Source: Candidatus Magasanikbacteria bacterium RIFOXYC2_FULL_42_28 (lineage in GTDB: Bacteria; Patescibacteriota; Patescibacteriia; Magasanikbacterales; GWA2-37-8). From it: a stretch of DNA of 43,002 nucleotides. The position numbers were made by a program, and so were the translations under genes. This document shows positions 16,486 to 25,923 of the stretch, in pieces; the stretch's first letter is position 1, and every line of letters starts with the position of its first letter. The DNA is taken from the NCBI GenBank assembly GCA_001784435.1, contig MFQZ01000007.1, positions 137 to 43,138 of the forward strand, in the 5' to 3' direction. The notes beneath the pieces were generated by a model. It did not search any database and was not told the DNA's origin. It saw only the letters and a list, made by a program, of their open reading frames with translations.

Positions 16486-17231
16486 CCGAAATTTATCTTT
16501 TCACTTTGGCCAGCGTCCTAATTATCAGCATTGTATCACTAGTCGGCATTGTTTTCGTCGGCCTGTCTGACGAAAAACTGAAAAAAATTCTCATTTACAT
16601 GGTGAGTTTTTCCGCCGGCGCGCTGTTTGCTGATGTCTTTATACACCTTCTGCCCGAAACCACCGACACCAACGGCAAACTTTTTACTCCGCTTATCTTA
16701 ATCGGCGGACTGGTGGTATCATTTGCCTTAGAAAAAATTATTCACTGGCACCATTGCCATTTGCCCCATGGCCACGACCACGCCCACCCCTTTGCCATTA
16801 TGAATTTAGTGGGCGACACCTTGCATAATTTTATTGACGGCATGATTATCGCCGCGTCGTATCTGGTCAGCATCCCGGCCGGCATCGCCACGACCGTAGC
16901 CGTGGTATTCCACGAAATCCCGCAAGAAATTGGCGACTTCGGCGTACTTTTACACGGCGGTTTTAGCAAGAAAAAAGCAATTTTGATGAATTTAATCACC
17001 GCGCTGTCAGCGATTGTTGGTGCTATCATTGTTCTCGTCATTGGCACGTCTTCGGAACATTTAACTGCGTGGCTCATCCCCTTTGCCGCCGGTAATTTTA
17101 TTTACATCGCCGGCTCGGATTTAATTCCGCAATTACATAAAGAAGAGCCGGGAATCAAAAGCGCGCTCTGGCAATTAACCTGGTTTTGTTTGGGGGTGGC
17201 GATTATCGCGGCGTTGATTTTGGTGGAGTAA
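16482..17231 (+). CDS. ZIP-family metal transporter
   Basis: ~249 aa; SAGALFADVFIHLLPE, HNFIDGMIIAASY, HEIPQEIGDFGVLLHGG; starts in an ATGA overlap with the Fur gene. Confidence 0.9.
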   Translation: MTEIYLFTLASVLIISIVSLVGIVFVGLSDEKLKKILIYMVSFSAGALFADVFIHLLPETTDTNGKLFTPLILIGGLVVSFALEKIIHWHHCHLPHGHDHAHPFAIMNLVGDTLHNFIDGMIIAASYLVSIPAGIATTVAVVFHEIPQEIGDFGVLLHGGFSKKKAILMNLITALSAIVGAIIVLVIGTSSEHLTAWLIPFAAGNFIYIAGSDLIPQLHKEEPGIKSALWQLTWFCLGVAIIAALILVE

Positions 17232-17244
17232 ATAAATTAAATTT

Positions 17245-19062
17245 TTATTTATACAACACCCCGCCCCATTCAATTACCGTAAAACCTTTTCTTGGCAACG
17301 CTGATAATTTTTGTTCCGGCCGATTCAACGGCGCCGACACCGCGCGATAATCCATTAAAACTCTGATAACTGTATCTGGTCGGGGCGACACAGACAACGG
17401 CGCGATTGAATTCATATCGGAGGTACCATAAAAAATGACAAAATAATACGGCGCGCTCTGCATGCGCGGCAACCAAAATTCTTTAAAGTCAAAAATTTCT
17501 TTTTGGTTTAATCCTTGCGCCGCCAACTTCTCATCCAAAAATTTACTAACATTTTCTTTTCTCACATTAAACCCTGCATTGGTTGGTTCGGCCTCGCCTG
17601 ATCCCAACCCTTCCCAAAATAAATACGGATATTTTGTGCCTGATTTTATTTCGGTTAACTGCCCGCTCGGCTCGGCCATAACTTCCCAGCCATCACCATA
17701 GTCCGGCTCGGACGCGGTTAATGTTGACAATTGTAATTGCACTTTTACTTTGGTGGTTTTTTCCGGATATAAATAAATTACCGGCTTGCCACATTCGGCC
17801 GTGGGTTGAAATTTATTTAATTGGAACATGATAAGTTGCCCAAACGAATCGCGCCAAAATACGGCCGGACGCGCGGCGATAAATTCATCATAACTGATAT
17901 TGCCTTCAACGCCGGGATAAAAAATACCCTCATAAAAAGTCTTAAGCAAACGATGATTACTATCTTTCAAACCATACACATAAATACCTTCTGTCGTCTT
18001 CCCCACTACTTGTAAATCCGCGGTCACATTTTCTTTCCCCTCTTTAATAATATTTACCGTCGGCTCGCCACAACCGCCAAACCCTAAATGTCGATAGCCC
18101 ATGATTGTTTTGCCGGTATCATCATAAACAACATTAATTAATCCGTCTTTATCTACAATCCCCGGGGTATACAAATATGTCCGCACCCTCAAATCCCTAC
18201 CCACAGAAACAACTACCGGGCGCCTGTCATCGCTCATATAAAAATCACCCCAGGGCGCGTTAGAATATATTTTTTTGTATGAATCTATCTTGTATAATTC
18301 ATCATTCATTTTTAATCCATTATATTTAAACACCCACCCATCTGACGGGTGTTTAATTTCTTCTGGATAACTTAAATATGAAAAAGTAAAATTACTATCG
18401 ATAGCCACCAAATTATGATCGGCGTCGTCCTCTAAATTAGCGTGGTAATTCCCCCAAAAATTATCTCCCGGCCTCACTTGATGCTTTGGTAAAAATATTA
18501 CCTGATTATTATACAAAACAAACATCGAAACCGGCTCATTGTTACACCCCATCTCATCAATGCAAGTGATATCCGCGTATACAACCGCGCCACGCTTACC
18601 ACCTACATTAAATAACCCGCCCAGATAATAATCGGTTGATCGATAGTTCGCGGTATCGGTTCCAACCACCCCTTCATCAACCTCAGTCCCAAAAAAACCT
18701 AATTTAACAATTTTTTTCGGTTTCATCCAGACGATTGATTCCTCGATATCATTCGGTAAATTAACCTCACGCATGGCCGTCTTTGTGTCCGCCTTTAAAT
18801 TAGTATTATTGTATGGTGTAAAATCAAAATCAATACCGGCCATATCAATTTTCTCGGCAATCGGCTGGCTGGAATCAGCTACTTCCGATGAAGAACTACT
18901 GGAATTAGCAACATTACTTGCTGTTGCCTCATCAAGCGTGGGCTCATCCAAATCAACAGTCGCCAATCTCTGGCCAACCGACACGGCCCAAACGACCACG
19001 GCAACACTAATCACCACTGCCAAAACCACGAATAAATGAAAAAGGGTAATTTTAGTTTTCAT
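17245..19062 (-). CDS. Secreted/anchored protein with CGKPVIYLYP-type C-terminal domain
   Basis: 605 aa; N-terminal TM segment, Ser-rich linker, ECGKPVIYLYPEKTTKVKVQL. Confidence 0.6.
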   Translation of the reverse strand: MKTKITLFHLFVVLAVVISVAVVVWAVSVGQRLATVDLDEPTLDEATASNVANSSSSSSEVADSSQPIAEKIDMAGIDFDFTPYNNTNLKADTKTAMREVNLPNDIEESIVWMKPKKIVKLGFFGTEVDEGVVGTDTANYRSTDYYLGGLFNVGGKRGAVVYADITCIDEMGCNNEPVSMFVLYNNQVIFLPKHQVRPGDNFWGNYHANLEDDADHNLVAIDSNFTFSYLSYPEEIKHPSDGWVFKYNGLKMNDELYKIDSYKKIYSNAPWGDFYMSDDRRPVVVSVGRDLRVRTYLYTPGIVDKDGLINVVYDDTGKTIMGYRHLGFGGCGEPTVNIIKEGKENVTADLQVVGKTTEGIYVYGLKDSNHRLLKTFYEGIFYPGVEGNISYDEFIAARPAVFWRDSFGQLIMFQLNKFQPTAECGKPVIYLYPEKTTKVKVQLQLSTLTASEPDYGDGWEVMAEPSGQLTEIKSGTKYPYLFWEGLGSGEAEPTNAGFNVRKENVSKFLDEKLAAQGLNQKEIFDFKEFWLPRMQSAPYYFVIFYGTSDMNSIAPLSVSPRPDTVIRVLMDYRAVSAPLNRPEQKLSALPRKGFTVIEWGGVLYK

Positions 19063-19192
19063 ACAATCAAATTATTGATTACTAAATATATCCTCAATAT
19101 TACTCGCTTGCCCGTCAAAAGTCAAACTCGCCAACCTTTACTTTTCCAACCAAAAACGCTACAATACTGACAAACATTTTACTAAAATCGCT

Positions 19193-20056
19193 ATGAACAA
19201 CCTTAATTTTTTAACTACCAATCCCAGCGCCGACTACGAACTGATTGATTCTGGTGATGGCGAAAAATTGGAACGATTTGGCGAGTATTTATTGCGCCGA
19301 CCCGACCCCCAGGCCTTGTGGCCAAAAAATCTGCCGGAGCGCGACTGGCAAAACGCGCATGCCTCTTTTCGACGCGATGGACTTAAAGGCGATTGGATAA
19401 TTAAACCCGGCGTGCCGGAACGTTGGCCGATAAAATTAGCGAGCTTATCATTTTGGATTCACCCCTCTTCTTTTAAACATACCGGACTATTTCCCGAACA
19501 AGCGCCCAATTGGGAATGGCTCCAAAAAATAATTAAAGGCGCGGGCCGACCGATTTCGGTTTTAAATTTATTCGGTTATACTGGTGGCGCGAGTTTGGCC
19601 GCGGCCAGTGCCGGCGCGTCGGTGTGCCATGTTGATGGTTCCAAAGTGGCGATTAAATGGGGGCGCGATAACGCCGAATTGTCTGGATTGGCACAAAAAC
19701 CAATTCGCTGGATTTTAGATGATGCTGCTAAATTTGTAATGCGAGAATTAAAACGCGGAAATAAATACGATGGCATAATTTTGGACCCACCCGCGTTTGG
19801 ACATGGGCCTAATAAAGAATTGTGGAAAATCGAAGATAGTTTATTGCCACTACTACGCGATTGCCGACAAATTATGTCTGACAAACCATTATTTTTCCTA
19901 CTAAACGGCTATGCCTCCGGCTATTCGGCTTTGGCCTATGCTAATAATTTACGCGGACTTTTCAAAACCGGCAATTTTGAACAAGGTGAACTAACTATCG
20001 CCGAAAAATCCGACCGGCCGTTGCCGTGTGGTATTTACGCGCGGTGGAACTCTTAA
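19193..20056 (+). CDS. SAM-dependent methyltransferase (RlmI/RlmK-like)
   Basis: 287 aa; VLNLFGYTGGASLAAASAGASVCHVDGSKVAIKWGRDNAELSG, DGIILDPPAFGHGP. Confidence 0.85.
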   Translation: MNNLNFLTTNPSADYELIDSGDGEKLERFGEYLLRRPDPQALWPKNLPERDWQNAHASFRRDGLKGDWIIKPGVPERWPIKLASLSFWIHPSSFKHTGLFPEQAPNWEWLQKIIKGAGRPISVLNLFGYTGGASLAAASAGASVCHVDGSKVAIKWGRDNAELSGLAQKPIRWILDDAAKFVMRELKRGNKYDGIILDPPAFGHGPNKELWKIEDSLLPLLRDCRQIMSDKPLFFLLNGYASGYSALAYANNLRGLFKTGNFEQGELTIAEKSDRPLPCGIYARWNS

Positions 20057-20058
20057 TT

Positions 20059-20715
20059 ATGACCATTCAAGTCATTTACGAAGACAATCACCTCGTCGCC
20101 GTTTTTAAACCGGCCGGTGTTTTGGTCCAAGGTGACGAAACTGGTGATAAATGTTTAATGGACGAGGTAAAAAAATATTTAAAAGAAAAATACCAAAAAC
20201 CCGGTAATGTTTTTTTGGGAATGTTGCATCGCTTGGACCGGCCGGTGTCGGGGATCGTGCTTTTTGCCAAAACCAGTAAAGGCGCATCGCGTTTGAGCGA
20301 ACAATTTCGCGCTCACACTATTACAAAAATATATACCGCGCTTGTGGAAGGCATACCGCGTGAAAAATCCGCCACCTTAGTCCACTACTTATTAAAAGAC
20401 AAAAACAAAAATATTGTCGAAGTTTTTGACAAACCAACCACCGGCGCTTTACGCGCGGAATTGAATTACCAAGTTATCAAACATTTTAACGGCCGAGCTT
20501 TGCTTGAAATTATTTTAAAAACCGGTCGTTCCCACCAAATCCGCTCCCAACTAAAAACAATCGGCTGTCCGATTGTTGGTGATGTGAAATATGGCGGGCC
20601 AAAATGGCAATATCCGAGCGAGATTGCGCTCTGTGCCACTGAACTGGCGTTCAAATTAGCCACCGGTGAAGAAACGCAAACGATTAAAATTGAACCACCG
20701 GAATCATGGTCTTAA
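20059..20715 (+). CDS. RluA-family pseudouridine synthase
   Basis: MLHRLDRPVSGIVLFAKTSKGASRLSEQF, LKTGRSHQIRSQLKTIGCPIVGDVKYGG. Confidence 0.92.
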   Translation: MTIQVIYEDNHLVAVFKPAGVLVQGDETGDKCLMDEVKKYLKEKYQKPGNVFLGMLHRLDRPVSGIVLFAKTSKGASRLSEQFRAHTITKIYTALVEGIPREKSATLVHYLLKDKNKNIVEVFDKPTTGALRAELNYQVIKHFNGRALLEIILKTGRSHQIRSQLKTIGCPIVGDVKYGGPKWQYPSEIALCATELAFKLATGEETQTIKIEPPESWS

Positions 20716-21276
20716 CAATTCCCCAACCAACTCTCCGACGCCAATTTTCTTCTCGGCAGAATAAGGAATAATTTTATACTTGCTAAAAGTATTTTTTATT
20801 TTTTGTATTTTCTCTTCGTACTCTGATTTTTTTATTTTATCGATTTTATTGGCCACGATAACAATATCGTGTTTGGCTTCTTCCAAACATTTAAACATTT
20901 CTTTATCAGCGACCGTCGGGCCGACAAACGCGTCCACTATCAAAACCACTTTTTTAAATTTATAATTGGAAGTAAATAAAAACCAATCAATCATTTTTTG
21001 AATTCGATGCCAGACCTCGGGCGGAACTTTGGCAAACCCATAGCCCGGCACATCTACCAAATAAAAAGATTTGTTAATCAAAAAAATATTAATTTCTTGC
21101 GTACGCCCGGGCGTGGAACTTACCCGCACTAAACTTTTTTGGTTGGCCAAAGAATTGATCACACTGGATTTACCAACATTAGACCGCCCAATAAAAACAA
21201 TTTGAGGAATACCTTTCTCAAAAATTTCATCCGTGCCGATAACACCTTTAACAAATGTCGCGGATTTAATCATCAT
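20704..21276 (-). CDS. engB: Ribosome biogenesis GTP-binding protein EngB/YsxC
   Basis: 190 aa; FIGRSNVGKSSVINSL, SSTPGRTQEINIF, VDVPGYGFAKVP, ANKIDKIKKSE. Confidence 0.92.
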   Translation of the reverse strand: MMIKSATFVKGVIGTDEIFEKGIPQIVFIGRSNVGKSSVINSLANQKSLVRVSSTPGRTQEINIFLINKSFYLVDVPGYGFAKVPPEVWHRIQKMIDWFLFTSNYKFKKVVLIVDAFVGPTVADKEMFKCLEEAKHDIVIVANKIDKIKKSEYEEKIQKIKNTFSKYKIIPYSAEKKIGVGELVGELLRP

Positions 21277-21324
21277 ATGATGGCATACTACTTGATAATT
21301 GCCGAAAAGTCAATGTTCATGCAT

Positions 21325-21358
21325 AAAAAAATCTCTCCGAAGTGGAGAGATTTTTTTT
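21325..21358 (-). terminator. Terminator after a 20-aa ORF (possibly bidirectional)
   Basis: AAAAAATCTCTCCgaagtGGAGAGATTTTTTTT. Confidence 0.75.
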
Positions 21359-21360
21359 AG

Positions 21361-21423
21361 CTATTTCTTTTTTTGGCTTGGTTTTTTTACTTTCCTCTGC
21401 TGACGATTATTGCCTTTAGCCAT
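21361..21423 (-). CDS. Candidate basic microprotein MAKGNNRQQRKVKKPSQKKK
   Basis: 20-codon ORF, extended -10 TGTTATAAT upstream on the reverse strand, terminator immediately downstream; absent from the ORF track because of its size. Confidence 0.5.
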   Translation of the reverse strand: MAKGNNRQQRKVKKPSQKKK

Positions 21424-21485
21424 ACTTTTAAATTTATGAATTAACTTGTATTTATTATAACACAATTTTTCAATTATGATAATAG

Positions 21486-23321
21486 TTACTTTTTATTTCG
21501 CTCCCGCTTTGGCACTTTTTCATTTATTTTAGATGCCAAACCGCGCTTCTCACAGTAATATTTTACCGCTTCCGTAAAAATTTTACCATAGCGCGCCAAT
21601 TTAATATCACCAAAGCCGGAAATTTTCCGCGTCTCTTCCAAAGTTTGGGGTAAATAGGTGGCTAATTCCAATAAAGTGGCATCGGAAAAAACCAAATAGG
21701 CCGGCACATTTTCCTTTTGCGCCAAATCGGTGCGGACGGTTTTTAAATAATCAAGCAAGGGCTTTTCATGCGGTAAATCTTCCAAAACCACCCTAATCTT
21801 TTCGGCCGCTTTAACCAAAGATACTTTTTCCGTCCCCGCCAAAACCGCCCGGCTTTTTTCCGTTAACATTAAAATCGGATATTCGCTCCCCACTTGTTTT
21901 AAAAAATTAAAAGAAATAAAATCTTTAAAATAACGATACCAATCTTCTTTGGAAATATCCGCGCCAATACCATAAGTTTTTAACGCTTTGTGATGAGTGT
22001 GAATTTTTTCTGATTTGGAACCGCGCAAAAAATCCACCACATAGGTAAGCCCATACCGGCTTTCTAACCGCGCCACGGCCGACAGCGCTTTTTGCGCGAT
22101 AATCGTGCCATCAAACTGCTCGCGGGTGGTTAAACAAATATCGCAATTGCCACACTGACTATCGGCCTCTTCATCAAAATAATTTAAAATCGCTTTACGC
22201 CGACAAGCGTTGGCCTCGCATAAATCCGCCATTTGCGATAATTTTCGCAACATCACTCGTGTTTGTTCCGGGTTATTTTCTACCAACGCGAAATTTTTTA
22301 ATTTATTCACATCGCCTCCGCTAAAATACAAAATCGCGTCGCTCTTTAATCCATCCCGTCCGGCGCGTCCGGTCTCTTGATAATAACTTTCAATATTTTT
22401 CGGCAAATCGGCGTGAATGACAAACCGCACATTGGATTTATTTATTCCCATCCCAAACGCGATCGTCGCGACGATAATTTTCACGCCATCGCGAATAAAT
22501 AACTCCTGATTTTTTCGGCGTTTTTCACCGGCTAAACCGGCGTGATAGGGCTTGGCCGAAAAACCATCCGCGGTTAATTTATCCGCCAATTTTTCCGCGG
22601 AATTACGCGACAAAACATAAATAATTCCCGAATCATCGCGGTGTCTTTTTAAATAAGCAATAATTTGTTCATACATTTTCCGTTTGGGCTCCACGGTGTA
22701 GCGAATATTCGGACGATTAAAACTGGCGACAAAAATACTTGGAGTTTTTAACTGTAATTTGTTTAAAATATCCGCGCGCGTTAATTTGTCCGCTGTCGCT
22801 GTCAAAGCAATAGTCGGCACCGCCGGGAACATCCGTTTCAAGGATGATAACATTCTATATTCCGGTCGAAAATCATGCCCCCAATGCGAAATACAATGCG
22901 CCTCGTCAATCGCAAACAAAGAAATTTCCAACTCCCGCAAAAAAACCATAAACTGCTGATTGTTGCCCAAAAGTCGCTCGGGCGAAATATACAGTAATTT
23001 AATTTCATTATTTTTTAATTGCTCGTAAATATTAGCCACTTCCGGCGGAGTTAACGATGAGTTTAAATAAGCCGCCTTAATGCCATTTAAGCGCAAAGCG
23101 TCCACCTGATCTTTCATTAAAGCGATGAGAGGCGAAACCACCACCGTTACGCCCGGAAATAGTAGCGCCGGAATTTGATAACACAGCGACTTGCCCCCGC
23201 CGGTAGGCATCAAAACAAACACATCACGTTTTTGCATGATGGTTTTAATTATTTCCTCTTGATTAAACCGAAATTCTTCGTAGCCGAATTTGGTTTTTAG
23301 GATTTGGGCGGGAAAAGACAT
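21486..23321 (-). CDS. recQ: ATP-dependent DNA helicase RecQ
   Basis: 611 aa; [55 protein letters not shown]-like C-terminus. Confidence 0.95.
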   Translation of the reverse strand: MSFPAQILKTKFGYEEFRFNQEEIIKTIMQKRDVFVLMPTGGGKSLCYQIPALLFPGVTVVVSPLIALMKDQVDALRLNGIKAAYLNSSLTPPEVANIYEQLKNNEIKLLYISPERLLGNNQQFMVFLRELEISLFAIDEAHCISHWGHDFRPEYRMLSSLKRMFPAVPTIALTATADKLTRADILNKLQLKTPSIFVASFNRPNIRYTVEPKRKMYEQIIAYLKRHRDDSGIIYVLSRNSAEKLADKLTADGFSAKPYHAGLAGEKRRKNQELFIRDGVKIIVATIAFGMGINKSNVRFVIHADLPKNIESYYQETGRAGRDGLKSDAILYFSGGDVNKLKNFALVENNPEQTRVMLRKLSQMADLCEANACRRKAILNYFDEEADSQCGNCDICLTTREQFDGTIIAQKALSAVARLESRYGLTYVVDFLRGSKSEKIHTHHKALKTYGIGADISKEDWYRYFKDFISFNFLKQVGSEYPILMLTEKSRAVLAGTEKVSLVKAAEKIRVVLEDLPHEKPLLDYLKTVRTDLAQKENVPAYLVFSDATLLELATYLPQTLEETRKISGFGDIKLARYGKIFTEAVKYYCEKRGLASKINEKVPKRERNKK

Positions 23322-23331
23322 TTAATTTCCA

Positions 23332-24159
23332 TTATTTTTTACCAAAAACTTCTCGGTCGTAAAATTCCTTAAACAGCTTGCCAACTAAACGAGTTTTTTC
23401 AAAATTAGTTTCAAAAATGATGTTATCTATTTGTCTCACCGGCATTACGTTCATTGAGGTGCTGGAAATAAAAATTTCGTCAAAATCTTTTATACCTTTC
23501 AAAGTAATATCCGCTTCTTTAATTTCAAAATAATTGGTAGCAACCTCTAAAATAATTTTTCGAGCGATACCGCCTAAAATTTTATCAGCCGGCGGAGTAA
23601 AAATAGTTTTATTTTTGATGGCAAAAAAATTCGTGCGTGTGCCTTCCAAAATATTGCCGTGACGGTCAACAAGTATGGCGTCCAAAGCGTCCTGACGCTT
23701 AGCCTCGCGATAAGCCATAAAACTCATTAATAAATCTTTGGTTTTTGACTGTGGCACGCGTCTTTCCCCTTGATAAGTAATAACTTTAACGCCTTGTTTA
23801 TAAAACTTATCCGGATAAAAAGTCAGGCCACCCACTGAAAATATAAATAATTTTTCTCCCCCCTTATTATCGGGGTCGCCAACCAAAACAATCCGCAACA
23901 GCGCGTCTTTCAAATTATCAGCCGCTGCTAATTGCCCGAGCCACTGCCCCACCTCATCTTGTTTAAATTTGTGTTCCAAACCAATTAAACGCGCCGACTC
24001 AAACAACCGTTCCACATGATACTCTGGAAAAAATATTTTCCCTTGCACCACTTTTAGAGAAGAATACACCGCAAAATCAAAAAAATATCCTTTGTCAGCA
24101 ATGGATATTTTTGCTTCGCTTTCGTCAATGAGTTGACCATTTAAAATTGCCTTGGGCAT
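23332..24159 (-). CDS. Class IV aminotransferase (branched-chain/D-amino acid type)
   Basis: MPKAILNGQLIDESEAKISIADKGYFFDFAVYSSLKVVQGK, HVERLFESA, GNILEGTRTNFFAI; start at 24159, since upstream codons fall in a tRNA-derived repeat. Confidence 0.85.
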   Translation of the reverse strand: MPKAILNGQLIDESEAKISIADKGYFFDFAVYSSLKVVQGKIFFPEYHVERLFESARLIGLEHKFKQDEVGQWLGQLAAADNLKDALLRIVLVGDPDNKGGEKLFIFSVGGLTFYPDKFYKQGVKVITYQGERRVPQSKTKDLLMSFMAYREAKRQDALDAILVDRHGNILEGTRTNFFAIKNKTIFTPPADKILGGIARKIILEVATNYFEIKEADITLKGIKDFDEIFISSTSMNVMPVRQIDNIIFETNFEKTRLVGKLFKEFYDREVFGKK

Positions 24160-24162
24160 AAC

Positions 24163-24211
24163 GCGGAGAGGGTGAGATTTACCCCTACACTTCGCTTCGG
24201 GGCATAAACTT
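24163..24211 (-). repeat. Partial tRNA-Ser 3' end (24163-24179) followed by 32-bp hairpin element alpha (24180-24211)
   Basis: GCGGAGAGGGTGAGATT is repeated exactly at 24273-24289; alpha = TACCCCTACACTTCGCTTCGGGGCATAAACTT. Confidence 0.8.
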
Positions 24212-24231
24212 CGAATCCTTACGCACTTCAT

Positions 24232-24272
24232 ATAGTAAAATTACCCCAACTGCGTTGGGCTAATTTTACTAT
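24232..24272. repeat. 12-bp inverted repeat abutting the tRNA-Ser(CGA) 3' end
   Basis: ATAGTAAAATTA ... TAATTTTACTAT with inner CCC/GGG pairing. Confidence 0.75.
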
Positions 24273-24273
24273 G

Positions 24274-24361
24274 CGGAGAGGGTGAGATTCGAACTCACGA
24301 GGCCATTTCTGGCCTACCGCATTTCGAGTGCGGCGCAATAGACCAACTATGCGACCTCTCC
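24274..24361 (-). tRNA. tRNA-Ser(CGA)
   Basis: Reverse strand GGAGAGGTCGCATAGTTGGTCTATTGCGCCGCACTCGAAATGCGGTAGGCCAGAAATGGCCTCGTGAGTTCGAATCTCACCCTCTCCG; loop CTCGAAA, long variable arm. Confidence 0.93.
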
Positions 24362-24485
24362 ATTTTTTATTTTATGTCTAAATTCTACCCAATTTTGGCC
24401 GAAAAGTCAATCTTAAACTGAAAAAACGACTAAAAACAACCCGGGCGACCAAAGTCGCTTGACAAGGATTGGCAACCTGTGATAA

Positions 24486-24507
24486 CATATCAATATAACT
24501 TGATATG
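24486..24507. promoter_or_regulatory. ArsR-type operator CATATCAA-TATAAC-TTGATATG
   Basis: Perfect 8-bp inverted repeat between the promoter (TTGACA near 24459) and the ArsR-family start codon. Confidence 0.7.
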
Positions 24508-24513
24508 TTTTTT

Positions 24514-24798
24514 ATGAAAAGCAAACAAAAAAATAATTTACTAAAAATTTTAAAAACCTTGGCCGACAACACTCGTTTTGACATCACCCTGCTTTTGGCG
24601 ACCGGCGAAAAATGCGTTTGTAAGATATTTGAAAAATTAAAACTTCCCCAAAACCTGGTGTCGCACCATTTGGGGATTATGCGACAAAATGGTCTGATTG
24701 TGAACCGCCGAGATGGCAAATGGGTCCATTATTCGCTTAATAAAAAATATTTGAGAGAAATACAAAAATTATTAACAAAAATCGGAAACAAAATATGA
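24514..24798 (+). CDS. ArsR-family transcriptional regulator
   Basis: KTLADNTRFDITLLLATGEKCVCKIFEKLKLPQNLVSHHLGIMRQNGLIVNRRDGKWVHYSL; CVC motif. Confidence 0.9.
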   Translation: MKSKQKNNLLKILKTLADNTRFDITLLLATGEKCVCKIFEKLKLPQNLVSHHLGIMRQNGLIVNRRDGKWVHYSLNKKYLREIQKLLTKIGNKI

Positions 24799-25748
24799 TT
24801 CAGCAATTTGCTAATTGGTTAACATATTCACTTGGTAATCTTGACCCGGCCTCCCCGATCGGCAGTAGCGTCAATTTTTTTGTTTATGACACGATTAAAA
24901 TATATTTGTTAGTGCTATCGGTTATCACAGCCATCGCTTTTATCCGCACCTACCTGCCTCCACGCAAAATCAAAGAATTATTCGCCAAACAAAAATATGG
25001 CGCGGGTAATTTTTCAGCCGCGCTTTTGGGAGCGGTAACGCCTTTTTGCTCCTGCTCATCCATTCCGATTTTTGTCGGTTTTTTGAAAGCGGAAATACCA
25101 CTCGGAGTCGCTTTCTCTTTCATGATAACCTCGCCCTTGGTCAATGAAGTGGTTTTTGTTTTAATGGGCGGAACATTTGGCTGGAAAATCGCCACGCTTT
25201 ACGCTCTGTCCGGAATTATTTTGGGAATAATCACCGGAATGATTATGGGAAAAATGAAATTGGAAAATGAAATAATTTTAAAATTAAACGATCGCGCCGG
25301 CAAAGACTTGTCATTGGAATATTTGCCAAAAAGTTTGGAAGATAAAATTCAATATTCGTTAAAAGAAGGATTGGCCACTTTTAAAAAACTTTGGCTGGTA
25401 ATCGCTATCGGCGTAGGAATAGGCGCGGTCATTCACGGCTATGTACCAGCAGAATTTTTTAAACAATACTTAAACATCAACTCGCTCTTGGCCGTTCCTG
25501 TCGCCACTTTAATCGGCATACCAATCTATGCCAGCTGTTCCACACTCGTACCAATTGTCTTCGCGCTAACCGCCCAAGGCATCCCGCTTGGCACCGCACT
25601 GGCTTTTATGATGGCCATCGCCGCGCTCTCATTGCCGGAAGCGATTATGCTAAAAAAAGTTATGACCATGAAACTGCTGGTAATGTTCTTCGGCACCGTG
25701 GCGGTCGGTATTATGATAATCGGATATTTATTTAATTTTTTGAATTAA
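24795..25748 (+). CDS. Permease (ArsP / SO_0444-like family)
   Basis: 317 aa; GAVTPFCSCSSIPIFVGFLKAEIPLGVAFSFMITSPLVNEVVFVLMGG; overlaps the ArsR gene. Confidence 0.85.
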   Translation: MIQQFANWLTYSLGNLDPASPIGSSVNFFVYDTIKIYLLVLSVITAIAFIRTYLPPRKIKELFAKQKYGAGNFSAALLGAVTPFCSCSSIPIFVGFLKAEIPLGVAFSFMITSPLVNEVVFVLMGGTFGWKIATLYALSGIILGIITGMIMGKMKLENEIILKLNDRAGKDLSLEYLPKSLEDKIQYSLKEGLATFKKLWLVIAIGVGIGAVIHGYVPAEFFKQYLNINSLLAVPVATLIGIPIYASCSTLVPIVFALTAQGIPLGTALAFMMAIAALSLPEAIMLKKVMTMKLLVMFFGTVAVGIMIIGYLFNFLN

Positions 25749-25772
25749 AAATCTTCCGAATGATTCTATGAC

Positions 25773-25895
25773 GCGGAGAGGATGAGCGCTTCGCTATTCG
25801 AAGTCGCTTCGCTCTCACGAAAACCTTCGGGTTTTCATGAGCTTTCCTCGACAAGAGAAAACTCCCGTTTTCTCCCTTTCCCATTCGAATCTCAT
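25773..25895 (-). repeat. Partial tRNA-Ser 3' end with nested hairpin element beta
   Basis: GCGGAGAGGATGAG-cgcttcgct-ATTCGAA-gtcgcttcgct-CTCACGAAAACCttcgGGTTTTC...GAAAACtcccGTTTTC...ATTCGAATCTCAT. Confidence 0.7.
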
Positions 25896-25923
25896 ACGCG
25901 AGCCAAACTATTAGCTCGCTCCG

